Of a stretch of DNA of 64,000 nt, positions 41,827 through 52,622 are shown in pieces; within the stretch, counting starts at the first letter, position 1, and each line of letters opens with the position of its first letter. This stretch comes from JAHJDS01 sp964569795. Its GTDB lineage: Bacteria > Desulfobacterota > Desulfarculia > Desulfarculales > JAHJDS01. The translations under genes and the position numbers were made by a program. The notes beneath the pieces were generated by a model. It made no database searches. It had not been told where the DNA came from and saw only the letters and a program-made list of their open reading frames with translations. Location of the stretch: contig CAZMVB010000017.1 of the NCBI GenBank assembly GCA_964569795.1, positions 16,071 through 80,070 of the forward strand, written 5' to 3'.

Positions 41827-44421
41827 TTGGCTGTGGCATCGATCGGGGGGGGCGGACCGGACTTCGTGCGGGCCCACCTGGCCGGCGCAACCGGCCGGGC
41901 GGTGGTTCGCCGTCGGTCCGACTGGATGGACGAACGCCTCCGTCATCTCTTCACCGAGGTGGTCGGCCCGGAGGGAGGGGCCGGTCTGGCCCTGGTCGCC
42001 CTGGGCGGCTACGGGCGCCGGGCCCTGTGCCTCCACTCGGACGTCGATCTCCTCCTGCTGCACGAGAACCGGCAGCGCAAGCGGCTGGCCGAGCTGACCC
42101 AGGCCATGTTCTATCCCCTCTGGGACTCCGGCTTGGAGGTCGGTCACGCCGTGCGCACCGTGGGGCAGTGCCTGGACATCGGCGCCAAGGACTTCCAGGT
42201 GCTGATGTCCATGGTTGACGCCCGGCATCTGGCCGGTGACGAGTCGCTGTCGGCGGCCCTGTGGACCAAGCTGCGGGACCGACACCGGTCCCCGGGGCGT
42301 CGTCGGGGGTTTTTCGAGAAAGTGCTGGCCTCGGTCAAAAAACGGCGGGAGACCTACGGCGACTCGCCCTATCTGCTCGAGCCCCACGTCAAGGAGGGCG
42401 AGGGGGGCCTCCGGGACATCCACGCCGTGAACTGGATCGGCCGGATGTGCTTTGACAGCCGGGAAATCGCCGACCTGGTCAAGGCCGGCCTGATGCCGCC
42501 CGAGGCCGAGGACGCCCTGGGCACGGCCCAGGATTTTCTGTGGCGGGTCCGCAATCACCTCCACTACCTGGCCGGCGACCACCAGGACCGGCTCAATTTC
42601 GAGGTCCAGCCGGCCGTGGCCCGGTTTTTCGGGTTGGCTGACCGGGGCGCGGTCAGCGCGGTCGAGGCCTTGATGCGGGCCTATTACCAGCACGTCTTCG
42701 CCGTGGCCTGGATCGTGGACGCCTTTCTCGACCGGGGCGAGGCCGAGTTGTGGCCCCAGGGCCGGAAAAAGGCCCGGCGCCCGGCCCCGCCGGCCGGTTT
42801 CGTGCTCAAGGCCGGACACCTGGATTTCGCCCGTCCCGAGGAGATCGCCGGCCGGCCGTCCCGGATGATGGAACTCTTCGCCGTGGCCGCCGAGCTGGAC
42901 CTGCCCCTGGCGGCCAAGGCCCTCCAGACCATCCGGGACCACCTCCACCTGGTGGACGACGACTTCCGGACCGGGTCGCAGGAGAACGATTACTTCTGGC
43001 GTTTCCTGAGGGCCCGATGGTCCTCGCCGGACCTGCTCCGGGCGATGCACGGCGTGGGGCTCCTGCCCCATTTCCTGCCCGAACTGGAGCCGACCGTGGC
43101 CCGGTCCCTGCACGACGCCTATCACGTTTACACCGTGGACGTTCACCTGATCCAGACCGCCTGGGTCCTCAAGACCATGGCCCAGGGCCAGGCCGACCCG
43201 GAACGGGGCGGGCGCTTTTCCGACCTGTTGGAGGAGGTGGACCGGCCGGAACTGCTGTTTCTGGCCGGGCTGATCCACGACGTGGGCAAGGGCCAGGGCC
43301 CGAACCACGCCGCCCGGGGCGCCTCCTTGGTCTGGACCATGGGCGCCCGGCTGGGGCTGACCGGCGACGAGACCGAGGCCCTCAAGTTTCTGGTGGCCGA
43401 ACACCTCCTCCTGACCGACCTGGCCACCTCCCGCGACCTGAGCGACGAGCGGCTGATCATCCACACCGCCCGGCGCGTCCGCTTCACCGAGTGGCTGACC
43501 ATGCTGCTCCTGCTGAGCGTGGCCGATTCCCTGGCCACCGGTCCGGAGGCCTACAGCCCCTGGAAGGCGATGCTCCTTCAGGAGCTGTACGTCAAGGTCC
43601 GCCACATCCTGGAGCACTCGGACCTGGCCAGCCCCATGGTCCTGAACCACGTCGCCGAGATGCCGGGCAAGGTGGCCGCCATCCTGGCCGACGAGTTCTC
43701 GCCCGAGGACATCGACCGGTTCCTGGAACCGATGACCGACCATTACCTGGCCGCCGTCTCCCCGGAGACGGTGGCCGAGCACATCCGGGTCGAATCCCGG
43801 CTCAAGAAGGGGGACCTCATTTTCACCTGGCGGGAGAGGCCCCAGCGGGACACCTGCGAGGTGACCATCTTCACCCACGACCGGCCCGGGCTGTTTTCCC
43901 AGATGGCCGGGGTGTTGACCCTGCACGACATCAACATCCTCGAGGCCCAGGCCTTCACTCGGGATAACGGCGTCGCCCTGGAAATCTTCCAGGTCGATTA
44001 CCCCCTGGACCGGGCCTACCTGGACGAGAAATGGGACCGCGTCCGGGCCGACGCCCGGCGGGTGGTCTCCGGCCGGCTGTCCCTGGAGTACCGCCTGGCC
44101 ATGAAGACGCCCGCCCGGCGCCTGGTCCGGCCGGGGACGCCGCTCAAGCCGGTCCGGGTCATCGTCGATCCTGAGACCTCGGACTTCTACACCTTGATCG
44201 AGGTCACGGCCCACGACCGGCTGGGCCTGCTCTACGACATCACCCGGATCCTGTTCGGCCTGCAACTGAGCGTGCATCTGGCCAAGGTGTCCACCCGGGT
44301 GGATCAGATCCATGACGTGTTCTACGTCGTCGATTTTTTCGGCCAGAAGGTTGACGACCCGGAACAGATCGCCGAGATCCAGGCCGCCCTGGGTTTTCGA
44401 CTGGCCGAACGAGAGGGGTAA
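41827..44421 (+). CDS. glnD: [Protein-PII] uridylyltransferase/uridylyl-removing enzyme
   Basis: 864 residues. N-terminal nucleotidyltransferase with LGGYGRRALCLHSDVDLLLL, the PII-UTase helical region, an HD hydrolase domain (LFLAGLIHDVGKGQG), and two C-terminal ACT domains (TIFTHDRPGLFSQMAGVL; EVTAHDRLGLLYDITRIL) that sense glutamine. The start is uncertain: TTG at 41827 with GAGG nearby, or GTG at 41833. It follows glnB by 7 bp. Confidence 0.95.
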   Translation: MAVASIGGGGPDFVRAHLAGATGRAVVRRRSDWMDERLRHLFTEVVGPEGGAGLALVALGGYGRRALCLHSDVDLLLLHENRQRKRLAELTQAMFYPLWDSGLEVGHAVRTVGQCLDIGAKDFQVLMSMVDARHLAGDESLSAALWTKLRDRHRSPGRRRGFFEKVLASVKKRRETYGDSPYLLEPHVKEGEGGLRDIHAVNWIGRMCFDSREIADLVKAGLMPPEAEDALGTAQDFLWRVRNHLHYLAGDHQDRLNFEVQPAVARFFGLADRGAVSAVEALMRAYYQHVFAVAWIVDAFLDRGEAELWPQGRKKARRPAPPAGFVLKAGHLDFARPEEIAGRPSRMMELFAVAAELDLPLAAKALQTIRDHLHLVDDDFRTGSQENDYFWRFLRARWSSPDLLRAMHGVGLLPHFLPELEPTVARSLHDAYHVYTVDVHLIQTAWVLKTMAQGQADPERGGRFSDLLEEVDRPELLFLAGLIHDVGKGQGPNHAARGASLVWTMGARLGLTGDETEALKFLVAEHLLLTDLATSRDLSDERLIIHTARRVRFTEWLTMLLLLSVADSLATGPEAYSPWKAMLLQELYVKVRHILEHSDLASPMVLNHVAEMPGKVAAILADEFSPEDIDRFLEPMTDHYLAAVSPETVAEHIRVESRLKKGDLIFTWRERPQRDTCEVTIFTHDRPGLFSQMAGVLTLHDINILEAQAFTRDNGVALEIFQVDYPLDRAYLDEKWDRVRADARRVVSGRLSLEYRLAMKTPARRLVRPGTPLKPVRVIVDPETSDFYTLIEVTAHDRLGLLYDITRILFGLQLSVHLAKVSTRVDQIHDVFYVVDFFGQKVDDPEQIAEIQAALGFRLAEREG

Positions 44422-44473
44422 CGCCCGGGGCCGGCTCGGGCCCCGCCTGACACGACTTCTGAGGAGAGGAAAA

Positions 44474-45886
<1,413 letters not shown>

Positions 45887-46085
45887 CCTGGCGGCCCCTG
45901 ATTGGCTGGACGCTCGACGGGAGCAGCTCTTGCCGGTTCGGCCCACCTGTGGTCCGGTCAAAGGTCAACTGGTTCGGGCCGAACCGCCAAGAACGTAGCA
46001 TGACCATTGTCGCCTCAATTGGTGGACGAAAAACCGGGGCGAAGACGACTGCTGGGCCGCCGCCGGCGGCCCGGGGGGGACGGTC

Positions 46086-49016
46086 GTGGCCATAAGACCG
46101 ATGCCGGTCAGCCATCCTCCGCCGGAGGCCCTCCGCCGCCTGGCCGAGGTGCTGGAGGCCCTGACAGAAGACCAACGGGCGGCCCTCACGGCCGATGAAA
46201 CGGCCGGGGGGGCCCTGGTCCGGGTCTGCGCCGCGTCGCCGGTGCTGGGGCGCCACCTGGCCGTCCGGCCGGACTGGACCCGGGAGCTGTTCGTCGAGTC
46301 TGGCTTTCGGCGGCCGACCGACCCCCGGGCCCTGGCGGCCGAACTGTCCGGCCCGGTGGCCTCTGCCGACGAGTCGGCGTTTTCGGCCCTGTTGCGGGAG
46401 ACGGCCCGCCGGGAGATGGTCCGGATCGCCGCCCGGGACCTGTCCGGCCTGACCCCCCTGACCCCCCTGACCCCCCTGACCCCCCTGACCCAGACCTGCG
46501 CCGCCCTGTCCGACCTGGCCGAGGCGGCCCTGGCGGCCGCCGTGGCCCAGGGGTTCGCCCGGCTGACGGCGGTCCACGGCCCGCCGCCCGGCCTGGCCCC
46601 GGACCGGACCGGATTCGTGGTCCTGGGCCTGGGCAAGCTGGGGGGACGGGAACTCAATTTCTCGTCGGACGTGGACCTGGTTTACCTGTTTCAATCCGAC
46701 GAGGAGCAGCCCGACGCCGTGACCGCCGGGCCCCAGGCGGTGAGCGTGGCCCGGTTCTACGACGCCCTGGGCCGGTTCGTCACCCGGGCCCTGGGCGAAG
46801 TGACCGACCGGGGCCTGGTCTTCCGGGTCGATCTGGACCTGCGGCCCGGGGGCAAGGACGGCGCCCTGGTCCAGAGTCTGGCCGCGGCCGCGGCCCATTA
46901 CCTGTATCACGGCCAGGGCTGGGAGCGGATGGCCTGGCTCAAGGCCCGGCCCGTGGCCGGGGACCTGGACCTGGGGGATCGGCTGATCGAGGATCTGACC
47001 CCCTTCATCTTCCGCCGGTCGCTGGACTTCACCGCCCTGGAGGAGATTCGGACCCTCAAGGGAAGGCTGGAGGCCCGGCGGCGCGGCCCGTCCGAAGGGG
47101 GGCTGAACCTCAAGCTGGACGCGGGCGGCATCCGGCAGATCGAGTTCCTGGTCCAGACGCTGCAGATCATCTTCGGAGGGCGGATGCCCGAACTGAGGCG
47201 CCGCGACACCCTGGGCGGCCTGCGCGCCCTGGCCGACAGCGGGCTGATCGACCTGGACACGGCCGAGAAGCTCGGGGCGGCCTACGAGTTCCTGCGCCAC
47301 CTGGAGCATCGGCTCCAGATGGTCCGCCTGGGCCAGACCCAGGTCCTGCCCCGGCGGGAGGACGAGCTGGCCGGCCTGGCCCAGGCCATGGGCTTCGGCG
47401 GCCCCCGGCCGGCGGCCGAGATGACCTCCGAGCTGAAGGGGCACCTGGCCGCGGTCGCCGGCCGGTTCAAAAACCTCCTGGCCGGACCGGGGGAGCCGAC
47501 CGCCGGGACCGGCGAGCGGGAGGAAGACCTGTCCGGTCTGGATCCGGACCGGCTGCGCCAGGCCCTGGCCCGGCTGGGCTACGCCCAGCCCGAGGCGGCC
47601 CGGGACCGGCTGGGCCGGCTGCTGGCCGACCGGGTCCTCATGACCCAGGATCAACAGCGCCAGGGCGTGGTCAAGCGCGTGGTCAACTCGCTGGCCACCG
47701 GGCTGGCCCACGCCCCGGACCCGGATCGGGGTCTGGCCACGGCCGCCCGTTACCTGGAGGCGGTGGGCCGGCGGACCGGACTGTACGTGCTCCTGTTCGA
47801 AAATCCCGACGTGCTGAACCTGCTGGCCCGGGTCTTCGGCACCAGCGCCCACCTGTCGGGCCTGCTGATCAAGAACCCGGGCCTGCTGGACGCCCTGATC
47901 GACCCCCGGTCGGGCGTGGTCAAGCGCCAGAAGCGGGAGCTGCAGCGCGAGTTGAGACAGCTGCTGGCCCGGGCGGCCGATCCCGAGGAGTCCATGGGAC
48001 TGCTGCGGCGGTTCATCAACGACGAGCGGCTGCGCATCGGGGTCCGCGACCTGATGGGCGATTTGGCCTTGCCCATGGTCGCCGGACAGACCACCCATCT
48101 GGCCGAGGTGGCCCTGGAGGCGGCCCTGGGGATGGCCCGGGAGGCGGTCGGCCGGGCCGGACACCGGGTCCCGGCCATGTCCGTGCTGGGCCTGGGCAAG
48201 CTGGGCGGGGCCGAGATGGGGCACGTGTCCGACCTGGACGTCCTGTTCATCTGCCGGGAGAATGACCCCAACGTCGTCGAGACCGCGGTCCGGGTCTCCC
48301 AGCGGCTGATCACCATTCTCAGCCTGGCCTTGCCCGAGGGTCCCGGTTACGAGTTGGACGCCCGGCTGCGGCCCTCGGGGACCTTCGGACCCCTGGTGGT
48401 CAGTCTGGACTCGTTCGTGCACTACCATCGCACCTCGCAGCCCTGGGAGCGGCAGGCCCTGATCAAGCTCCGGGTGGTGGCCGGCAACCGCCCCCTGGGG
48501 GCCCGGGTGGTCGAGGCGGCCCACGAGGTGGTTTACGGCCCCAGCGCCAGAATGGAACCGAAGATGTTGGCCCAGCGGATTCACGAGCTGCGGGGCCGGA
48601 TGGTCGCCGAGCGGGGCCGGGCCGCGGCCGGCCGGTACAACCTGAAACTGGGCTGGGGCGGCCTGGTGGACGTTGAGTTTCTGGTCCAGTACCTCCAAAT
48701 GCTGCACGGCGGCCGGGAAAAGGGGCTGCGCACCCCCCACACCCGCCGGGCCATCCAGGCCCTGACCAGTCGCGGGTTCCTGGCGCCCAAGACCGGCCGC
48801 CGGCTGGCCGCGGACTTCCACTTCCTGCGGGTGTTGGATCAGCGGCTGCGGCTGATCACCGGCCGGGGCGGCGACGCGGCCGTCTATGACGGCCGGGAGA
48901 TACGTCAGGCGGCCCGGCTGGGCGGCGAGCTGGAGGGGTGCGACGAACTCAAGGTGGACCGGGTGCTGGGTCGGGTGTCCGGACTCTACCGCCGGGTCCT
49001 GGGGGTGGCCGGTTGA
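46086..49016 (+). CDS. glnE: Bifunctional glutamine synthetase adenylyltransferase/deadenylase
   Basis: 976 residues with two nucleotidyltransferase domains: the deadenylase half (GLGKLGGRELNFSSDVDLVYL, split here at the motif) near residues 178-198 and the adenylylase half (GLGKLGGAEMGHVSDLDV) near 700. It attaches or removes AMP on GlnA under P-II control. Starts at GTG 46086 or ATG 46101. An unusual LTPLTPLTPLTPLT stretch near residue 123 comes from a 9-bp tandem repeat; it lies between domains and keeps frame. Confidence 0.95.
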   Translation: MAIRPMPVSHPPPEALRRLAEVLEALTEDQRAALTADETAGGALVRVCAASPVLGRHLAVRPDWTRELFVESGFRRPTDPRALAAELSGPVASADESAFSALLRETARREMVRIAARDLSGLTPLTPLTPLTPLTQTCAALSDLAEAALAAAVAQGFARLTAVHGPPPGLAPDRTGFVVLGLGKLGGRELNFSSDVDLVYLFQSDEEQPDAVTAGPQAVSVARFYDALGRFVTRALGEVTDRGLVFRVDLDLRPGGKDGALVQSLAAAAAHYLYHGQGWERMAWLKARPVAGDLDLGDRLIEDLTPFIFRRSLDFTALEEIRTLKGRLEARRRGPSEGGLNLKLDAGGIRQIEFLVQTLQIIFGGRMPELRRRDTLGGLRALADSGLIDLDTAEKLGAAYEFLRHLEHRLQMVRLGQTQVLPRREDELAGLAQAMGFGGPRPAAEMTSELKGHLAAVAGRFKNLLAGPGEPTAGTGEREEDLSGLDPDRLRQALARLGYAQPEAARDRLGRLLADRVLMTQDQQRQGVVKRVVNSLATGLAHAPDPDRGLATAARYLEAVGRRTGLYVLLFENPDVLNLLARVFGTSAHLSGLLIKNPGLLDALIDPRSGVVKRQKRELQRELRQLLARAADPEESMGLLRRFINDERLRIGVRDLMGDLALPMVAGQTTHLAEVALEAALGMAREAVGRAGHRVPAMSVLGLGKLGGAEMGHVSDLDVLFICRENDPNVVETAVRVSQRLITILSLALPEGPGYELDARLRPSGTFGPLVVSLDSFVHYHRTSQPWERQALIKLRVVAGNRPLGARVVEAAHEVVYGPSARMEPKMLAQRIHELRGRMVAERGRAAAGRYNLKLGWGGLVDVEFLVQYLQMLHGGREKGLRTPHTRRAIQALTSRGFLAPKTGRRLAADFHFLRVLDQRLRLITGRGGDAAVYDGREIRQAARLGGELEGCDELKVDRVLGRVSGLYRRVLGVAG
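46449..46491 (+). repeat. Tandem 9-bp repeat within glnE
   Basis: Four full copies and one partial copy of CTGACCCCC encode Leu-Thr-Pro repeats. Each unit is a multiple of three, so copy-number change would lengthen or shorten the linker without breaking the frame. Confidence 0.95.
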
Positions 49017-49140
49017 CGAGTGTCTTTCTTGGCCTCAACAACCTGCTTGCCCCTCTTGCATGGTTTTGTTATATTTCAAAACTTGGCCCCTGGCCGCGGG
49101 CGGCCGGGGTTCGAGGCGGATAAAACTCGAGGCGGTTTTG

Positions 49141-49557
49141 ATGAGAAGATCGATGCCGAAAAGGAGCCGGTCGGAAGAGGCGCTGCGCCTGGTGGTGTTC
49201 GTCTGCGCCAACTCGAACCTGGCGGAAAAGCTGTCCGAACCGCGTCCCGAGGTGGCCATCCGTCCGGTGGAACTGCCCTGCTCGTCCAAGACCGAGGGGC
49301 ACGTCCTGATGCGGGCCTTTCAGAACGGGGCCGCCGGGGTGGTCCTGGCCGCCTGTCCCAAGGGGCAGTGCCGGTTCATCGAGGGCAACCTCCGGGCCGA
49401 GAAGAGGATCGGCCGTCTGAAGAAAATTATGGCCGAGGTCGGCCTGGAACCGGAGCGGCTGCGGATCATCTTCGCCGACGGACCGGACCCGGCCGGGGAG
49501 TTCAGCGACTTCGTCTCGAAAATCGTGGACCTGGGACCGTCCGGGGTCCGGCCGTGA
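49141..49557 (+). CDS. mvhD: MvhD-like electron-transfer protein (second copy)
   Basis: 138 residues: VVFVCANSNLA, VELPCSSKTEGHVLMRAF, AACPKGQCRFIEGNLRAEKR and a C-terminal KIVDLGPSG. This is the MvhD/FrhD fold, but the N-terminal part has fewer cysteines than the copy at 17234 (one in VFVCANS rather than the paired CTYC). It opens the hisHF-metVF-glutamate-synthase cluster, paralleling the mvhD-metVF order of the first operon. Confidence 0.82.
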   Translation: MRRSMPKRSRSEEALRLVVFVCANSNLAEKLSEPRPEVAIRPVELPCSSKTEGHVLMRAFQNGAAGVVLAACPKGQCRFIEGNLRAEKRIGRLKKIMAEVGLEPERLRIIFADGPDPAGEFSDFVSKIVDLGPSGVRP

Positions 49558-49594
49558 CCTGCGGCCCAACCACGGAAGGAGCGGCGCGACCGAG

Positions 49595-50245
49595 ATGAGC
49601 GGACCGATCGCCATCGTCGATTACCGGGCCGGGAACCTGACCTCGGTCGCCCGGGCCCTGGACCACCTGGGCTCCAAGGGCCGGGTGACGGCCGATCCGG
49701 ACGAGGTGAGGGCGGCCGAGCGGGTCATCTTTCCGGGCGTGGGCGCGGCCGGGGCGGCCATGGCCGACCTGACCGCCAGCGGCATGGCCGCGGCCATCAA
49801 GGATTTTTTTGATTCAGGCCGGCCGCTGCTGGGGATCTGCCTGGGGACCCAGATCGTCATGGACTGGTCCGAGGAGGACGGGGGCACCGAGTGCCTGGGC
49901 CTCATTCCGGGCCGGGTCAGGCGTTTCCCGGTCGAGTACGCCGGACAAAGGCTCAAGGCCCCGCACATGGGCTGGAATCGCATCCGGGCCAAGAGAAACC
50001 ACCCGATCCTCGAGACCGCCGGGGGCGACCCTGAATTCGAGTACTATTTCGTGCACTCCTATTATCCGTCGCCCGACAACGAGGCCGACGTGGTCGCCGA
50101 ATCCGACCACGAGGGTTTTTGGTTTCCGTCGGTCATTGCCCGGGACAACCTGATCGCCACCCAGTTCCACCTGGAAAAGAGCGGCCGGCCGGGGCTCCAA
50201 CTCTTGGACGCTTTTTGCCGCTGGGACGGAGCGGATGCTGTCTAA
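49595..50245 (+). CDS. hisH: Imidazole glycerol phosphate synthase, glutaminase subunit
   Basis: 216 residues of class-I glutamine amidotransferase type: IAIVDYRAGNLTSV, nucleophile in LLGICLGTQIVMD (C~81), and the His-Glu pair in ATQFHLEKSG. The usual Pro in the last motif is Leu. HisH supplies ammonia to HisF in histidine synthesis, releasing glutamate and AICAR. It overlaps hisF by 11 bp. The other his genes are not in the window. Confidence 0.93.
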   Translation: MSGPIAIVDYRAGNLTSVARALDHLGSKGRVTADPDEVRAAERVIFPGVGAAGAAMADLTASGMAAAIKDFFDSGRPLLGICLGTQIVMDWSEEDGGTECLGLIPGRVRRFPVEYAGQRLKAPHMGWNRIRAKRNHPILETAGGDPEFEYYFVHSYYPSPDNEADVVAESDHEGFWFPSVIARDNLIATQFHLEKSGRPGLQLLDAFCRWDGADAV

Positions 50246-51014
50246 GCGGATCATACCCTGCCTGGACGTCCGGGACGGCAAGACGACCAAGGGCATCAAG
50301 TTCAAGGAGAACGTCGATATCGGCGATCCGGTGGACATGGGCCGGTTCTATTACGAGCAGGGGGCGGACGAGATCGTGTTCTACGACATCACCGCCTCCT
50401 CGGACGCCCGGGACATCATGATCGACGTCGTCCGCCGGGTGGCGGCGACGATCTTCATTCCGTTCTCGGTGGGCGGCGGCATCCGGACGGTCGAGGACAT
50501 GCGCCGGGTCCTGCTGGCCGGGGCGGAGAAGGTCAGCGTCAACTCGGCGGCCGTGCTGAATCCGGACCTGATCAGCGACGGGGCCCGGGCCTTCGGCGCC
50601 CAGTGCATCGTCCTGGGCATGGACGTCCTCAAGGTGACGCCCAGCGAAAAAATCCCGTGCGGGTACGAGGTCTATATCAACGGCGGCCGGACGCCCATGG
50701 GCATCGACGCCCTGGCCTGGGCCCGGCGGGCCGAGGAACTGGGGGCCGGCGAGATCTGCCTGAACAGCATCGACGCCGACGGCACCCAGGAGGGCTACGA
50801 GATGACCGTGACGCCGATGATTTCCGGGGCGGTGTCCATCCCGGTCATCGCCTCGGGCGGGGCGGGCCGGCCCGAGCACCTGACCCAGGTGGTGACCGAG
50901 GGCCTGGCCGACGCGGCCCTGATCGCCTCCATGACCCACTACGGGACCTACACCATCGAGGGGATCAAGCGGGAGATGGCCGCCAGCGGCGTGCCGGTGC
51001 GCCTGAACTGGTAG
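50235..51014 (+). CDS. hisF: Imidazole glycerol phosphate synthase, cyclase subunit
   Basis: 259-residue TIM barrel with catalytic Asp11 in IIPCLDVRDGKTTKG, IPFSVGGGIRTVEDM, a second Asp in VLGMDVLKV, and LNSIDADGTQEGYE. Standard length. Encoded as a pair with hisH; it makes imidazole glycerol phosphate and AICAR. Confidence 0.95.
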   Translation: MLSKRIIPCLDVRDGKTTKGIKFKENVDIGDPVDMGRFYYEQGADEIVFYDITASSDARDIMIDVVRRVAATIFIPFSVGGGIRTVEDMRRVLLAGAEKVSVNSAAVLNPDLISDGARAFGAQCIVLGMDVLKVTPSEKIPCGYEVYINGGRTPMGIDALAWARRAEELGAGEICLNSIDADGTQEGYEMTVTPMISGAVSIPVIASGGAGRPEHLTQVVTEGLADAALIASMTHYGTYTIEGIKREMAASGVPVRLNW

Positions 51015-51039
51015 TTTTGATCGACCATGGGGGATCACT

Positions 51040-51711
51040 GTGATCGTTGCCGAACAGAAACCGATTGACGAGATCAAGGCCCTGATCCAGCGCTACAACA
51101 AGGTGCTGGTGGTGGGCTGCGACAGTTGCGTGGCCGAGTGCGCCGCGGGCGGCCGCAAGGAGGCGGCCCTGCTGGCCTCGGCCCTGTCCATCGCCTTCAA
51201 CCTCGACGGCCGCCAGAAGACCATCGTCGAGGACTCCATCGACCGCCAGTGCGTGGATCGGTTCGTCCACCAGATCGCCGCCCGGGTCCCCGAGTTCGAG
51301 GCCATCCTGTCCCTGGGCTGCGGGGCCGGGGCCCAGTTTTTGGCCGAGCATTACCCGGACACGCCGATCATCCCCGGCCTGAACACCCTGTTCATCGGGA
51401 CCACCGACGCGCCGGGGCGCTGGACCGAGAACTGCCTCGGCTGCGGCGACTGCAAGCTGGCCCTGTTCGGGACGGTCTGCCCGGTGACCCGGTGCGCCAA
51501 GCACCTGTTCAACGGCCCCTGCGGCGGCGCCCGGGCCGACGGCACCTGCGAGGTCAACCCCGAGATGGAATGCGGCTGGGCGATGATCATCGAGCGGCTG
51601 GAGCGGCTGGGCGAGCTGGACCGGTACGCCGAGGTGAGCCCACCGGTGGATTGGTCCACGTCCCACGCCGGCGGCGTCCGGCGGATCATCCGGGAGGATC
51701 GCCAGCCATGA
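51040..51711 (+). CDS. metV: MetV-like subunit (second copy)
   Basis: 223 residues from a GTG, 25 bp after hisF. It is close to the MetV at 17702: VLVVGCDSCVAECAAGGRK, SLGCGAGAQFLAEH, CLGCGDCKLALFG, LFNGPCGGARADGTCEV and ECGWAMIIERLE. It overlaps metF by 4 nt. The first two residues blocks start alike (MIVAE-KP) in both copies, indicating duplication of the metVF pair. Confidence 0.9.
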   Translation: MIVAEQKPIDEIKALIQRYNKVLVVGCDSCVAECAAGGRKEAALLASALSIAFNLDGRQKTIVEDSIDRQCVDRFVHQIAARVPEFEAILSLGCGAGAQFLAEHYPDTPIIPGLNTLFIGTTDAPGRWTENCLGCGDCKLALFGTVCPVTRCAKHLFNGPCGGARADGTCEVNPEMECGWAMIIERLERLGELDRYAEVSPPVDWSTSHAGGVRRIIREDRQP

Positions 51712-52619
51712 TGACCGACAGCCCGCTGGAAAAGGTTTTTGGGGAAAAGGACTTCGTGGTCACCGCCGAGTGCGGCCCGCCCAAGGCGGCCGACCCCGAG
51801 GCGGTTTTGGCCAAGGCTGAGTATCTCGCCGCCCCGGTGGACGCGGTCAACGTCACCGACAACCAGACGGCCGTGGTCCGCTTGAGTTCCCTGGCCGCCT
51901 GCGTCCTGCTCCTGGGCCGCGGCCTGAACCCGGTGCTCCAGATGACCGTCCGGGACCGGAACCGGATCGCCCTCCAGTCCGACCTGATCGGGGCCTGGGC
52001 CCTGGGGCTCAGAAACGTGCTCTGCCTGTCCGGGGATCACGTCTCCTTCGGCAACCAGCCCGGGGCGATGGGCGTCCACGACCTGGACTCGACCCAGTTG
52101 ATCCGGCTGGTTCGGCGGATGCGGGACGAGGGGGTGATCCTGGGCGAGGAAAAGATCGACCCGGCCCCGAGGTTCTTCATCGGCGCCGCGGCCAACCCCT
52201 TTGCCCGGCCGGTGAACCTCCGTCCGGTCCGCCTGGCCAAGAAGGTGGCCGCCGGGGCCGACTTCATCCAGACCCAGTGCGTCTATAACCTGGACGTGTT
52301 CGCGAGCTGGCTGGAGCGGGCCCGGGACATGGGGCTCCTGGAAAAAACGGCCGTCCTGGCCGGGGTGACGCCCCTCAAGAGCGCGGGCATGGCCAAGTAC
52401 ATGCGGGACAAGGTCCCGGGCATGGACGTGCCCGACGAGGTCGTCAAGAGGCTGGCCGGCGTGGCCAAGGACAAGCAGGCCGAAGAGGGCGTGGCCCTGT
52501 GCGTCGAGACCATCGAGCGCCTGCGGCAGATGGACGGCGTCAGGGGGATCCACCTGATGGCCATCGAGTGGGAACACCGGGTGCCCGAGATCCTCGAGCG
52601 GGCCGGACTGGCGGGCTAG
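51708..52619 (+). CDS. metF: Methylenetetrahydrofolate reductase MetF (second copy, full length)
   Basis: 303 residues, the usual MetF length. FVVTAECGPPKAAD, LQMTVRDRNRIALQSDL, NVLCLSGDHVSFGN, FIGAAANPFA and FIQTQCVYNLD mark the FAD TIM barrel. ATG at 51708 follows GGGAGG and overlaps the metV stop. Compared with the copy at 18375 it has ~44 more residues, mostly in the last third. Confidence 0.93.
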   Translation: MMTDSPLEKVFGEKDFVVTAECGPPKAADPEAVLAKAEYLAAPVDAVNVTDNQTAVVRLSSLAACVLLLGRGLNPVLQMTVRDRNRIALQSDLIGAWALGLRNVLCLSGDHVSFGNQPGAMGVHDLDSTQLIRLVRRMRDEGVILGEEKIDPAPRFFIGAAANPFARPVNLRPVRLAKKVAAGADFIQTQCVYNLDVFASWLERARDMGLLEKTAVLAGVTPLKSAGMAKYMRDKVPGMDVPDEVVKRLAGVAKDKQAEEGVALCVETIERLRQMDGVRGIHLMAIEWEHRVPEILERAGLAG

Positions 52620-52622
52620 ATC

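Noticed and set aside
46449..46491. Tandem repeat as a CRISPR or regulatory array
   Set aside because: The units are 9 bp, directly adjacent with no spacers, and in frame in glnE.
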